NCBI GenBank assembly: GCA_943846685.1
Contig: OX044363.1
Span: 533,501 to 597,500, forward strand
Length of the DNA stretch: 64,000 nt
Source of the DNA: an uncultured Pseudomonadales bacterium
GTDB taxonomy: Bacteria > Pseudomonadota > Gammaproteobacteria > Pseudomonadales > Porticoccaceae
Direction of reading: 5' to 3'
In this document: positions 36,214-45,829 of the stretch, piece after piece
Position numbering within the stretch: position 1 is the stretch's first letter
Layout of the letters: each line of letters opens with the position of its first letter
Made by a program: the position numbers and the translations under genes
Notes under the pieces: model-generated
Told to the model about the DNA's origin: nothing
Seen by the model: the letters and a program-made list of their open reading frames with translations, nothing else
Databases searched by the model: none

Positions 36214-37968
36214 TTACTTTGAGGCTTGGGTTAGGGCCTCAATAACCATCGATTCGTTGAGAATTTGCGGCAAAATTTGCGCTGACCCGGAACCTCGCGG
36301 ATAGACCAGGTAGAGTGGAACGCCATTGCGCTTAAATCGGTTTAGCAGCGCGGTGATCTGCGGGTCACTGTTAGTCCAGTCCCCTTTGAGGTAGACAATA
36401 CCCTGCTCATTCATTAACTGAGCCACCTTATCCGAGCTCAACGCCACACGTTCATTTACCAGACAGGTAATACACCAGTCTGCGGTGAGATTAATAAATA
36501 CCGGTTGGCCAGAGTCACGCAGTGACGCCAGTCGCTCAGGACTGTAATCCTCAAACGCCGCTTTATCAGTGTCTTCAGAGAGGGTGGTTAGTGGTGCTGC
36601 CAGAGCCGCGGTGATAACCGCGATAGCAATTAGCCGCCCCGTAGGTCTGACACTTAACTTCCAAAGCCATAGGCCCATTACCAGTAATACTAGTCCAGTG
36701 ATCACCGCAGCGGCCACATCCATAGAAGTCTGTCGTCCTGCTACCCAGAGTAGCCATACAGCGGTAATATAAAGAGGAAAGGCGAGGAATTGCTTAAAGG
36801 TATCCATCCACGCGCCAGGCTTCGGCAGGCGTTTGGTTAAGCCGGGAATCCATGCCAGCAGAATAAACGGTAGAGCCATACCCAGTCCCAGACAGGCGAA
36901 AACTAACAGGGCGATATAGGTCGGCTGAGAAATCGCAAAGCCCAGAGCCGGGCCCATAAAGGGTGCGGTGCAGGGGCTGGCAATGGTAGTTGCCAGTACG
37001 CCGGTCATAAACGAGGACATCAGTCCCTCATCGCGCTTTGATAGCTGCCCGAGAGACATCAGGTTGCTGCCAATTTCCAGATAGCCTGAAAGACCCAGCC
37101 CCATAATAAAGAACAGATAGATTAAAAAGATAACAAACAGCGGCGACTGCAACTGAAAACCCCAGCCGATACTTTCGCCTGCTGCACGCAGTGCCAGCAT
37201 TACAACTGCAATGGCGACAAAGCTCAAAACCACGCCGGCGGTATAAACCAAACCGTGGATATGGCGGCTGCGAGAACTTTGATGAGTGGTGGTAAAGCTC
37301 AACACTTTGATCGACAGAATTGGAAATACACAGGGCATCAGATTAAGAATCATGCCGCCAATCAGGGCGAAGATTAACACCGTGGCCAGAGAAAAATTCT
37401 CTGTTGAGGTTTGACCGCCTGCCTGTTGAGACGCCGGTGGCACAGTGCTGATATCCACCGCACCGGTTTGCAGGTCAATGTCTAGCCACTGCTTATAGGG
37501 CGGATAACAGAGCCCGGCATCCGCGCAGCCCTGAGATTCGATCTGTAACTGGAGTCTGTTACTGGTCGAACTAAAGGGAATTCGCACGCTGGTCTGCGAG
37601 TAATACACTTCGAGTTCTTTTTCAAAAAACTCATCCCACTTAACTACGCCAGTTTCAAAACTTGCCGGCTGCAATTCGAGACTGCTATCGAGAGATCTAA
37701 AGTCGAAGCGATCGCGGTATAAGTAGTAGCCGTCGAGAATATCCCAGTTAAAGACCAGTTGCTGATTTTCAACAACCAGATTAAATTGATAGGCCTGCTC
37801 TACGGGAACAAATTCCGGATCGCTTAGTAGAGAGCTGCTTGCAAGAGGGCTGCTTAAGATCGAGCTGCTGGATTCTTGGCCGAACGGGCTTTCATTCGCA
37901 AGCAGTCCGTTAAAGGGGCTGGCAAACAGGGCGAGGCACAATAAAGCAATGCGTAAATTGATGTTCAT
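36214..37968 (-). CDS. dsbD: Protein-disulfide reductase DsbD
   Basis: A 584-residue inner-membrane electron carrier. ATG 37968 is chosen because a typical signal peptide follows at once (MNINLRIALLCLALFASPF); the frame is open eight codons upstream. An N-terminal DsbD-alpha domain with Cys pair (in 'QGCADAGLCYPPYKQW'), an eight-helix transmembrane core with 'NLMPCVFPILS' and 'SPCTAPFMGPALG', and a C-terminal thioredoxin-like domain with CxxC in 'ADWCITCLVNE' are present. It transfers electrons from cytoplasmic thioredoxin to periplasmic partners for cytochrome c maturation and DsbC. Confidence 0.93.
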   Translation of the reverse strand: MNINLRIALLCLALFASPFNGLLANESPFGQESSSSILSSPLASSSLLSDPEFVPVEQAYQFNLVVENQQLVFNWDILDGYYLYRDRFDFRSLDSSLELQPASFETGVVKWDEFFEKELEVYYSQTSVRIPFSSTSNRLQLQIESQGCADAGLCYPPYKQWLDIDLQTGAVDISTVPPASQQAGGQTSTENFSLATVLIFALIGGMILNLMPCVFPILSIKVLSFTTTHQSSRSRHIHGLVYTAGVVLSFVAIAVVMLALRAAGESIGWGFQLQSPLFVIFLIYLFFIMGLGLSGYLEIGSNLMSLGQLSKRDEGLMSSFMTGVLATTIASPCTAPFMGPALGFAISQPTYIALLVFACLGLGMALPFILLAWIPGLTKRLPKPGAWMDTFKQFLAFPLYITAVWLLWVAGRQTSMDVAAAVITGLVLLVMGLWLWKLSVRPTGRLIAIAVITAALAAPLTTLSEDTDKAAFEDYSPERLASLRDSGQPVFINLTADWCITCLVNERVALSSDKVAQLMNEQGIVYLKGDWTNSDPQITALLNRFKRNGVPLYLVYPRGSGSAQILPQILNESMVIEALTQASK

Positions 37969-38127
37969 AATAGATCCGGGCATTTTTACCATAAGCCATT
38001 ATAGGGCAGGGTATTGGCTGAGTGTTTGAATATCTTTTTTAGCGATAAAGTTAGCCCTGTCGTTTGAATGAGGATTTGACTCAGGGTTTAGGTAATAATT
38101 CACTCAGCGAATAAAAAGTCTTTACGG

Positions 38128-38142
38128 GAACGATTAACGTTC
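38128..38142. promoter_or_regulatory. Inverted repeat upstream of the copper chaperone gene
   Basis: GAACG-ATTAA-CGTTC is a perfect 5+5 palindrome 33 bases before the ATG of the PCu(A)C gene. An extended -10-like TGCTATAGT follows at 38151-38159. The arrangement suggests a repressor or activator site, but the binding protein is not identified and the -10 is very close to the start codon. Confidence 0.35.
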
Positions 38143-38175
38143 ATATCACATGCTATAGTTTGAACAAGGATTCTT

Positions 38176-38745
38176 ATGAAAAAATCAATAATTCACAGTT
38201 TATTATTTGGCTTCGCCAGCAGCTTGGCTGTCTCTCTTGCGGCGGCCGAAGGGTTGAGTGCCGAGGGTGCCTATATTCGCGCTATGCCTCCCGGGCAACA
38301 GATTACTGCCGCTTTTCTCAAACTGGTTAACAGCGGCGATCAGGATTGTCAGATTACCGGCGGCAGTTCCCCTATAGCCACTGATCTACAGATTCACGAA
38401 CATCAGCACAGCAACGGGATGATGAGAATGCGCCCGCTGCAATCGGTTGCCGTCGAGGCCGGGCAAAGCCTGCTCTTTGAACCAGGCCAATTGCATCTGA
38501 TGTTATTTGGTATTAAAGAATCTCTGGTGCCAGGTGAGCAGCAAGAATTTACTCTTACTACAGAAAACTGTGGTTCGATTGTGGTTGCGGCGGAAGTGCG
38601 CAGTCTTTTCAAAAAGAAGTCGGTTAGTAGCCCTAAGCCAATAAATAGCCCTAAGCCGGTTAACAGCCATGAAGGCCATAACCATCACGACCACAATCAC
38701 CATGGCCACAACCACAGCGATAAAAAGATGCAGGACAATAGCTAA
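38176..38745 (+). CDS. PCu(A)C-type periplasmic copper chaperone with His-rich tail
   Basis: A 189-residue exported protein, ATG 38176 behind AAGGA. Residues 1-23 are a signal peptide. The PCu(A)C domain (residues about 28-145) has the copper ligands of the H(M)X10MX21HXM pattern: His in 'QIHEHQHSNGMMRMRPL' and 'GQLHLMLFG'. Unusually, the C-terminus (about 152-189) carries repeated 'SPKP' units followed by a stretch with about nine His residues interleaved with Gly/Asn/Asp. The family delivers Cu(I) to cytochrome c oxidase. The tail may store or buffer metal. Confidence 0.87.
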   Translation: MKKSIIHSLLFGFASSLAVSLAAAEGLSAEGAYIRAMPPGQQITAAFLKLVNSGDQDCQITGGSSPIATDLQIHEHQHSNGMMRMRPLQSVAVEAGQSLLFEPGQLHLMLFGIKESLVPGEQQEFTLTTENCGSIVVAAEVRSLFKKKSVSSPKPINSPKPVNSHEGHNHHDHNHHGHNHSDKKMQDNS

Positions 38746-39815
38746 TGAGATTTTGGCGGCGACTAAAAATGGCCGGACGGAAACCGTTTCTCGACTCCAA
38801 CGAAGAGATCGCTGACGACTACGTCAATAAAGAAAAAACCAAAGTTCTCCGCAATGGACTAGCCGCCTTATTGGTTGTTGTTCTATTACTCACCGGACTG
38901 GGTTTTTACTGGAGCGGCGAGCCAGACCTGTTTGATGTGCGCGAGCAGACCGCAAAGATTCTCGGTGAGCGAACACCAGTGGTTGGCGCCACCACCACCG
39001 CCACATTAATTCACACCATCGATACCCTGCTGGATAAGCCGGGCGGTTATCTCAGTAATGACCTGATGCCGCCGGGGGTATTGCTGGATAATATTCCCAG
39101 CTGGGAATTTGGTGTGCTGGTGCAGGTACGTGATCTGAGCAAAGCCAAACGCGAAGCCTTTAGCCGCTCGCAGTCTCAGTCCACCGAAGACCCCGATCTG
39201 GCAATAGCCGAACCGCGCTTTCATATTGACCACACCAGCTGGGCCGTGCCCTGGCCGGAGTCTGAATATGCCGAGGGGCAGGAGTATCTGGCAAACTATC
39301 TTCAGCGCTTACATGACGAGCAGGCCTACGATGGCCAATTTTTTGCCCGGGCAGATAACCTCCGCTACTGGTTGGGTACCGTAGAGACAAGATTGGGCAG
39401 TCTCTCTCAGCGCCTTTCAGCCAGTGTTGGCCAGCGACGTATCAATACAGATCTGTCCGGCGATGCAGCAGGTCGTCAGTCGACTCAGGCAGCGGCAGAA
39501 GTGATGGTAAAAACCAACTGGCTGCAGATCGATAATGTTTTCTATGAGGCGCGTGGCACAACCTGGGCGCTGCTCCATTTTCTCAAAGCGATTGAAGTAG
39601 ACTTTGCCGAAGTGCTGGCGCGAAAGAATGCGATTGCCAGCGTTCAGCAGATTATTCGCGAACTTGAAATGAGTCAGCAACCGGTTCATGCGCCGGTTAT
39701 AGTTAATGGCGAAGGATTTGGCCTGCTAGCCAATCACTCGCTGGTGATGGCCTCGTATATCAGTCGCGCCAATGCGGCTATTATTGATTTAAGGGAGCTT
39801 CTCTCTCAGGGTTAA
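38745..39815 (+). CDS. DUF2333 family membrane-anchored protein
   Basis: A 356-residue protein; its ATG overlaps the preceding stop (TAATG, 38743-38747), so it is translationally coupled to the copper chaperone gene. One transmembrane helix lies near residues 38-57 ('GLAALLVVVLLLTGLGFYW'), and the rest is probably periplasmic. 'GGYLSNDLMPPGVLLDNIPS' and 'WGALLHFLKAIEVDF'-like segments (here W-A-L-L-H-F-L-K-A-I) are typical of the DUF2333 family in Pseudomonas. No enzymatic function is known. Confidence 0.8.
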   Translation: MRFWRRLKMAGRKPFLDSNEEIADDYVNKEKTKVLRNGLAALLVVVLLLTGLGFYWSGEPDLFDVREQTAKILGERTPVVGATTTATLIHTIDTLLDKPGGYLSNDLMPPGVLLDNIPSWEFGVLVQVRDLSKAKREAFSRSQSQSTEDPDLAIAEPRFHIDHTSWAVPWPESEYAEGQEYLANYLQRLHDEQAYDGQFFARADNLRYWLGTVETRLGSLSQRLSASVGQRRINTDLSGDAAGRQSTQAAAEVMVKTNWLQIDNVFYEARGTTWALLHFLKAIEVDFAEVLARKNAIASVQQIIRELEMSQQPVHAPVIVNGEGFGLLANHSLVMASYISRANAAIIDLRELLSQG

Positions 39816-39861
39816 TTCCACAAAGGACGATTGCCGAGGTATCCCCTCAGGGTAAAACGGA

Positions 39862-42387
39862 ATGAATAATATTTTCCACATAAAGGAAGTTAGTGGAGCC
39901 GCCTCTGAATTGAGTCGGGCCCTGGTTGCGGCGCGTCTAAAGGGCGGCGTTATGGTTGTCGACCGCAACTTTAGAGTAGTAATGATTGACCGCAAGGCCG
40001 CCGAGTTTTGCGCCGTTTCTGCAGGGCAGTCTCAGGGTAAACGTTTCTATGCGCTGTTTCCTGCGCTCTTGGGCACTGATTTCGCCGCTAGCTTACATGA
40101 GGTCACGAGCACTCTGGGTGCTAAGCGCTGCTCGCGGCCTACCGATAATTCGATGTTGGATCAGTTTGTCGACGCGTTTGCCCGAGATCATTCTGCGCTC
40201 TTGGGTATATCGATTAAGGCCTATGATGACGGCTCAAATATTTATGGCCTGATACAGCTCAAGTTACAAAATCTGCCTCAGGAATCTCAACAGAATAATC
40301 TTTCTCGTCCGGCCAGCGAAGACTTATCCAATGGCGCACTGGCAACCGCCGAGCCACAGAAAAACGCATTTCTTATCGATAATAATTCAGCCTATATTAT
40401 TGCCGACCGCTACGGATTTGTTTCCCGAATAAGTAAGGCGGCAGAGCGGCTGTTTGCCTACAGCAATGATCTGCTAGTTGGCAGTTCCGTGCGTATTTTA
40501 TTCCCCGGTCTCGACGCCATGGAGAGTCTGGATTTAAGGGAAAACTTTACCGATCTGAGAGGTCAGCATATTCAGGGTTATGTGCTAGCGGCAACTTCTC
40601 AGGGAGAGAGCCGCTATCTGGATGTGAAATTATTTACCTCCGCTAGCACTGAGGATGAGTTGGTTATTGTCTGTCACGACTGGACCCACGCCAGCCAACA
40701 GGCCGATGAATTAATTAATCGCGGGCGACTATTTGATTTAACCTCAAAGCATATAGCTGATGGGATATTAATGGTCGATGCCGAAGGCTTTCTGGTTGAG
40801 ATGAATCCGATCGCCGAACAGCTATTGGGCTTTGAGTTGGATAAATCCAAGCCGACCCAGATTCATGTAGCTATGCCGCTGGCTAATGAAGAAACCGGCG
40901 TTACCGTCACCCCGGTTCACGATGCCTTAAATAAGGCACTCAATGTAGAGTCCAATCAGTCGCTGTTACTAAAGGTGCGCGGCGCCACGCCGATGAGTGT
41001 TGCGGTATCGGCATTTCCGCTGCGCGATTCCATGGGCAGAATAACCAAATGTCTGGTTATTTTTAGACCGCTCAGCGAAGCGCGCAGAGTTTCCAGTCGT
41101 CTTAAATGGCAGGCAATGCACGATCCATTAACCGGACTTCCCAATCGCGCCTCGCTGGCTAAGCGCATTCAAAAAGCTATCGAAATCGCCAAACTTGAGG
41201 GTGCTATTCACGCGCTGCTGTATATAGACCTCTACAATTTTTCGGTGATCAACGATACCAGTGGCCACCATGCCGGGGATGAGCTGCTTAAACAGTTTGC
41301 TCACCTGCTAGTTAAGCTGGCCGGCCCCAGTGATATAGCTACGCGTATCGGCAATGATGAATTTGCGCTGTTACTGCACCGGGTAAATTACGACAAAGCC
41401 ATGGCACTGGCAGAGCAGATACTCAGTGAACTCAAAGAGCTGAGTATTCCCTGGGAAGGTGAGGTATTAAAGATCGGTGCCAGTATCGGCGGCATATTGA
41501 TTGATGCGGATGCCGTCTCCGATATTGATCTGATGATCTCCGCCGGTTCCTCCTGCGCCACCGCCCGCGACAAGGGCCGCAATAAAATTCACTTCCAGTC
41601 ATTTAATGAAGAGGTCGCCAAACGCCGCAGTCTGGCCACCAGTATGCCGAAAATAGTTTCGGCACTGGATGAAGATCGCTTTACCTTATTTGCCCAACCG
41701 ATAGTCCCAATGAATCGGTCCACCGGACCCGCCAAATACTATGAAGTACTGGTGAGAATGCGCGACAGTGATGGCAGTATTTTACAGCCCTCGGAATTTA
41801 TCCCGGTCGCCGAACACTTTTCCTTAATTGATGATTTGGATAAATGGGTTTTTAACCATTCACTGAAATTTTTGCAGATGCTTAAAGCCAAGGGTTCGCC
41901 GCTGCCGATGCTCTCGGTAAATTTATCCGGCAGTACCGTGGGTGATGAGAATGCCATTGATTATATTCTTAGCGGATTTAGTGACAGTGGCATATCGCCC
42001 AGACATATTCAGTTTGAGATCACCGAGACTGCGGCGGTAAAACATTTGCAGGAAGCCAAACGATTGATCGCAACATTGAGATCAGTGGGGGTGTCGATTG
42101 CGCTAGATGATTTTGGCAGCGGACTCTCATCCTTTGCCTATTTAAAAGAACTGCCAATCGACTGCCTGAAAATTGATTCCAGTTTTATTCACACCATGGA
42201 AAATAGCGATGTGGATTATTCGGTGGTCAGCACCATTAATCACCTCGGCCATATTATGGGAATTCCCACGGTGGCCGAGGGTGTTGAAAATGAAAAACAG
42301 TTACAGCTATTGAAAAAGATCGGTGTGGATTATCTGCAGGGCTTTCTGTTTCAACATCCACAACCGCTTAATAAAATGTCGCTTTAG
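39862..42387 (+). CDS. PAS-GGDEF-EAL cyclic-di-GMP signalling protein, probably a phosphodiesterase
   Basis: An 841-residue cytoplasmic protein, ATG 39862. Two PAS-like sensor regions (about residues 165-280 and 285-410) precede a GGDEF domain (about 415-575) and an EAL domain (about 595-838). The GGDEF motif is G-N-D-E-F at 497-501, so cyclase activity is doubtful. The EAL signature is E-V-L at 628-630, but the metal and catalytic residues are present: 'LSVNLSG', 'FEITETAAV', 'IALDDFGSG', 'LKIDSSFI', 'AEGVEN' and 'QGFLF'. It likely degrades c-di-GMP, with the GGDEF part as a GTP sensor. No transmembrane helix is visible. Confidence 0.9.
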   Translation: MNNIFHIKEVSGAASELSRALVAARLKGGVMVVDRNFRVVMIDRKAAEFCAVSAGQSQGKRFYALFPALLGTDFAASLHEVTSTLGAKRCSRPTDNSMLDQFVDAFARDHSALLGISIKAYDDGSNIYGLIQLKLQNLPQESQQNNLSRPASEDLSNGALATAEPQKNAFLIDNNSAYIIADRYGFVSRISKAAERLFAYSNDLLVGSSVRILFPGLDAMESLDLRENFTDLRGQHIQGYVLAATSQGESRYLDVKLFTSASTEDELVIVCHDWTHASQQADELINRGRLFDLTSKHIADGILMVDAEGFLVEMNPIAEQLLGFELDKSKPTQIHVAMPLANEETGVTVTPVHDALNKALNVESNQSLLLKVRGATPMSVAVSAFPLRDSMGRITKCLVIFRPLSEARRVSSRLKWQAMHDPLTGLPNRASLAKRIQKAIEIAKLEGAIHALLYIDLYNFSVINDTSGHHAGDELLKQFAHLLVKLAGPSDIATRIGNDEFALLLHRVNYDKAMALAEQILSELKELSIPWEGEVLKIGASIGGILIDADAVSDIDLMISAGSSCATARDKGRNKIHFQSFNEEVAKRRSLATSMPKIVSALDEDRFTLFAQPIVPMNRSTGPAKYYEVLVRMRDSDGSILQPSEFIPVAEHFSLIDDLDKWVFNHSLKFLQMLKAKGSPLPMLSVNLSGSTVGDENAIDYILSGFSDSGISPRHIQFEITETAAVKHLQEAKRLIATLRSVGVSIALDDFGSGLSSFAYLKELPIDCLKIDSSFIHTMENSDVDYSVVSTINHLGHIMGIPTVAEGVENEKQLQLLKKIGVDYLQGFLFQHPQPLNKMSL

Positions 42388-42430
42388 TAGTTTAGTGAGG
42401 CTCTTGATCCGAGCCCCTCAAAACCTGTTT

Positions 42431-43426
42431 CTATTTAAGCCCTTCTTTTAAACCATCATACTCAGCACTGTGCAGGCGCGGGCCATATTGGCCGACCACT
42501 GCGCTAGCCGCGCGGTTGGCAAACACTGCCGCAGACAGGCTGCCATAACCACTGGTTATGCCATACAGATAAGCACCGGCAAACATATCCCCGGCACCGT
42601 TGGTATCCACTGCGGTTATCGGCTGTGCCGGCGCGGTAAGATATTCATCCCCGTCAAAAACCACCGAGCCCTGACTGCCACGAGTCACCACAAACTGTTT
42701 GGCGGTATTTTGTAACTGCTCCAGAGCCTGATCCAAATTATCAGTTTCACACCAGTTGAGCGCTTCCTGTTCATTGCAGAATAAAAGATCAATGCCTGCG
42801 CCGACGATCTCTTTTAAGCCGTCGCGAAAGTATTCAACGATACCCGGGTCAGAGAGGCTTAGGGCGATTTTGGTACCCGCCTGTCGAGCCACTTCGGCCG
42901 CTTCTATAGCAGCCTGTCGAGCGCTGTCGCCAGTCACTAAATAGCCTTCTATATAAAGGTATTCTGAATCTGCGATAGCGTCGCCATCGAGGTCGGCGGA
43001 TGACAGCTCAGTGCTAGTACCAAGAAAGGTATTCATGGTTCGCTCGGCATCGTCAGTAATCATCACCAGACACTTGCCGGTAATTCCTGAGGATATTTGC
43101 GCATCGGCATTGTGGTCAACGCCATTGTCCGCAAGGTCCTGCATATAGAAACGACCGTTGTCATCATCGGCAACTTTACAGGAGAAGAAACTTTTGCCAC
43201 CGAACTGGCTGAGAGAGATAACTGTGTTGGCCGCAGAACCACCACAGGCAAGCTTTGACATCACCATATGATCAGCAAGGTTATCCAGCAAAAAATGCTG
43301 CCGCTCCTCATCGACCAATGTCATTAAACCTTTCTCAATACCGAGATCGTTAAGGTTGTTATCTGTTACTTCAATTTCGGTATCTACTAACGCATTACCA
43401 AGACCATAGACATGGTACTTTTTCAT
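42431..43426 (-). CDS. PfkB-family carbohydrate/adenosine kinase
   Basis: A 331-residue ribokinase-family enzyme. The ATG at 43426 is preferred because GCAGGAAG precedes it; an earlier ATG at 43444 overlaps rpiA. The N-terminal signature ('YGLGNALVDTEIEV', 'CGGSAANTVISLSQFGG') and C-terminal 'DTNGAGDMFAGAYLYG' with catalytic Asp are clear. These sequences are usually labelled adenosine kinase, but sugar or nucleoside specificity cannot be read. It is in one operon with rpiA (pentose metabolism), with which it would overlap or lie 14 bases apart. Confidence 0.88.
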   Translation of the reverse strand: MKKYHVYGLGNALVDTEIEVTDNNLNDLGIEKGLMTLVDEERQHFLLDNLADHMVMSKLACGGSAANTVISLSQFGGKSFFSCKVADDDNGRFYMQDLADNGVDHNADAQISSGITGKCLVMITDDAERTMNTFLGTSTELSSADLDGDAIADSEYLYIEGYLVTGDSARQAAIEAAEVARQAGTKIALSLSDPGIVEYFRDGLKEIVGAGIDLLFCNEQEALNWCETDNLDQALEQLQNTAKQFVVTRGSQGSVVFDGDEYLTAPAQPITAVDTNGAGDMFAGAYLYGITSGYGSLSAAVFANRAASAVVGQYGPRLHSAEYDGLKEGLK

Positions 43427-43440
43427 AATTGCTTCCTGCT

Positions 43441-44121
43441 TCAATCTACGGCGTGATGGGTAACAATACCCTGCTGAGTGGCGAGAAATAATATATCGGC
43501 TGGCTTGCAGGCGAAAAAGCCATTGGTCACTACACCGGTAATCTGGTTAATTTTTTCTTCCAGATCGGTTGTCGAACCAACAGGGTAGAGATGGTGAACA
43601 TCGAGGATTTGATTGCCGTTATCAGTGATCACATTTTCTCGCCACACCGGATCGCCACCTAATTTAACCAGCTCGCGAGCCACATGACTGCGCGCCATAG
43701 GAATCACTTCAACCGGCAGAGGGAAGGTGCCAAGATAGTCGACCCATTTACTCTCATCGGCGATACAGACAAATTCATCGGCAACGGCGGTAACAATTTT
43801 TTCTCGGGTAAGAGCGGCACCGCCACCTTTGATAAGCTCAAGGCGCGGGTTGGCCTCGTCAGCACCGTCAATATAGAGGGTAATTTCCGGCGCAGAATTC
43901 AATTCAATAACATCGATACCGTGACCACGCAGGCGATCGGCAGAAGCTTCAGAGCTAGCCACAGCCGCTTGAAATTTTTCTTTGTGTTCAGCGAGTAGGT
44001 CGATAAAAAAGTTAGCGGTTGAGCCTGTGCCTATGCCGACAATGCTATCGCTATCAATCTTGGTTAATGTGTATTCTACAGCTGCTGCTGCCACCGCGTG
44101 CTTAAGTTGCTCTTGATCCAC
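43441..44121 (-). CDS. rpiA: Ribose-5-phosphate isomerase A
   Basis: A 226-residue enzyme, ATG 44121, interconverting ribose-5-phosphate and ribulose-5-phosphate. Diagnostic motifs: '[15 protein letters not shown]' (phosphate loop), '[28 protein letters not shown]' (quoted in two parts: [10 protein letters not shown] and [13 protein letters not shown]) and '[11 protein letters not shown]'. It is divergent from ilvA across a 173-base intergenic region and followed by the PfkB kinase. Confidence 0.97.
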   Translation of the reverse strand: MDQEQLKHAVAAAAVEYTLTKIDSDSIVGIGTGSTANFFIDLLAEHKEKFQAAVASSEASADRLRGHGIDVIELNSAPEITLYIDGADEANPRLELIKGGGAALTREKIVTAVADEFVCIADESKWVDYLGTFPLPVEVIPMARSHVARELVKLGGDPVWRENVITDNGNQILDVHHLYPVGSTTDLEEKINQITGVVTNGFFACKPADILFLATQQGIVTHHAVD

Positions 44122-44294
44122 CGTTTGCCTCGATAATTATCCGCCATCAGAAGATTGAGATTATACGGTGATAGCAGGAATAAAACAGATTCAATGCTTT
44201 GAGGGTGGCGAAAATTGTTGTATCAACATACCATTGCCCCTAAATAATAATTTCTTTAAACCCCAAAGCGGAGCCTCCATGTTGAGGACAGCTA

Positions 44295-45809
44295 ATGCCG
44301 AATAAGTATGTGAAAAAAATTCTCGATGCGCGGATCTACGACCTAGTGGTTGAAACCCCTATAGATCCGGCTCCATTGCTATCCCAGCGACTGAATAATC
44401 AGGTGCTGTTAAAGCGCGAAGATTTACAGCCGGTATTCTCATTTAAATTGCGTGGTGCCTACAACAAGCTGCGACAGCTTTCGGAACAGCAGCGCGCCAA
44501 TGGTGTGATTGCAGCGTCCGCGGGAAATCATGCTCAGGGTCTGGCGTTGGCGGCAAAAAAGATGGGCGTAAAAGCGACCATTGTTATGCCCAAGACAACC
44601 CCGCAAATTAAAGTTGATGCGGTGCGCTCTCGCGGAGCCAAAGTTGTACTGGTTGGCGATAACTATGACGCAGCATCGGCTCATGCCAATAAGCTGGTTG
44701 AAGAGAAAGGTCTGGTTTATATCCACCCCTTTGATGATCCAGATGTTATCGCCGGTCAGGGCACTATCGGCGTTGAAATCCTGCGCCAGCTATCTGGTGA
44801 TCTGGATGCGGTCTTTATTGCCGTGGGTGGGGGTGGACTCTGTGCTGGTGTTGCTGCCTATATAAAGTATGTTCGCCCGGACGTAAAAATTATCGCTGTC
44901 GAAGCCGATGACAGCGCCTGCTTGGATGCCGCTTTAAAAGCCGGCCGCAGAGTGCGCTTAAAAGAAGTGGGTATTTTTGCCGACGGCACAGCGGTGGCGC
45001 AGATTGGTAAAGAGACCTTTAGACTTTTAAAAGAATTGGTCGATGAGGTTATCACCGTCAGCACCGATGAAATCTGTGCAGCGATTAAAGATGTCTACAA
45101 CGATACCCGCGCGATCTGTGAGCCATCCGGTGCTATGGGTCTTGCCGGTCTGAAAAAATATGTCGACCAGAAGGGTGTTGAAGGGCAGACCTTGCTGGCT
45201 ATTCAATGTGGCGCCAATATAGATTTTGATCGTCTGCGTTATATCTCTGAGCGCACCGAAATTGGTGAGAAGCGCGAAGCGGTATTAGCGGTAACCATCG
45301 ATGAGAAACCCGGTAGCTTTAAGTCGTTCTGTACGGCCATGCAAAAGCGCAATATCTCGGAATTCAATTATCGCTTTAGCGATGAGAAGCGAGCGCATAT
45401 TTTTGTCGGTGCTCAGGTAACCGGCGATGAAGATCGTCATCAGTTGGTCGAGGATCTGCGCAGCAAGGGCTATCAGGTATCGGATATGACCGAGAATGAA
45501 GTGGCCAAATTGCATATCCGCCATATGGTCGGTGGTCGTTCGCCGCAGGTGGGTGAAGAGCAGGTGTTTAGGTTTGAATTTCCCGAACGCCCCGGTGCGC
45601 TGTTGAATTTCTTAAACCAGTTGGGCAGTGAATTTAATATTTCGATGTTCCACTACCGCAATCACGGTTCGGCTTTTGGTCGGGTACTGGTCGGTGTTCA
45701 GGCGACGAAAAAGGATATTAAAAAGCTTTCGGGCTTTCTCGATAAGCTCGGTTATCACTACGTCAACGAGACTGATAATGAAGCCTACCAATTTTTTCTT
45801 GGCTCTTAA
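44295..45809 (+). CDS. ilvA: Threonine ammonia-lyase, biosynthetic
   Basis: A 504-residue PLP enzyme, ATG 44295 within an AGGACAGCTAATG context. It deaminates threonine to 2-oxobutyrate, the first committed step to isoleucine. PLP Lys51 lies in 'FSFKLRGAYNKL'; 'ASAGNHAQGLALAA' and the glycine loop 'VGGGGLCAGVAAYIK' are present. The long C-terminus (residues about 330-504) holds two ACT-like regulatory domains ('REAVLAVTIDEKPGSFKSF' and 'FRFEFPERPGALLNFL'), so isoleucine feedback inhibition is expected. The next gene is convergent. Confidence 0.97.
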   Translation: MPNKYVKKILDARIYDLVVETPIDPAPLLSQRLNNQVLLKREDLQPVFSFKLRGAYNKLRQLSEQQRANGVIAASAGNHAQGLALAAKKMGVKATIVMPKTTPQIKVDAVRSRGAKVVLVGDNYDAASAHANKLVEEKGLVYIHPFDDPDVIAGQGTIGVEILRQLSGDLDAVFIAVGGGGLCAGVAAYIKYVRPDVKIIAVEADDSACLDAALKAGRRVRLKEVGIFADGTAVAQIGKETFRLLKELVDEVITVSTDEICAAIKDVYNDTRAICEPSGAMGLAGLKKYVDQKGVEGQTLLAIQCGANIDFDRLRYISERTEIGEKREAVLAVTIDEKPGSFKSFCTAMQKRNISEFNYRFSDEKRAHIFVGAQVTGDEDRHQLVEDLRSKGYQVSDMTENEVAKLHIRHMVGGRSPQVGEEQVFRFEFPERPGALLNFLNQLGSEFNISMFHYRNHGSAFGRVLVGVQATKKDIKKLSGFLDKLGYHYVNETDNEAYQFFLGS

Positions 45810-45829
45810 GTAGTCAGTTGGTATAAAGA

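Noticed and set aside
42388..42430. GAGGCTC/GAGCCCCTC hairpin between the GGDEF-EAL and PfkB genes
   Set aside because: The stem is bulged and lacks a T-run on either strand; too weak to call.
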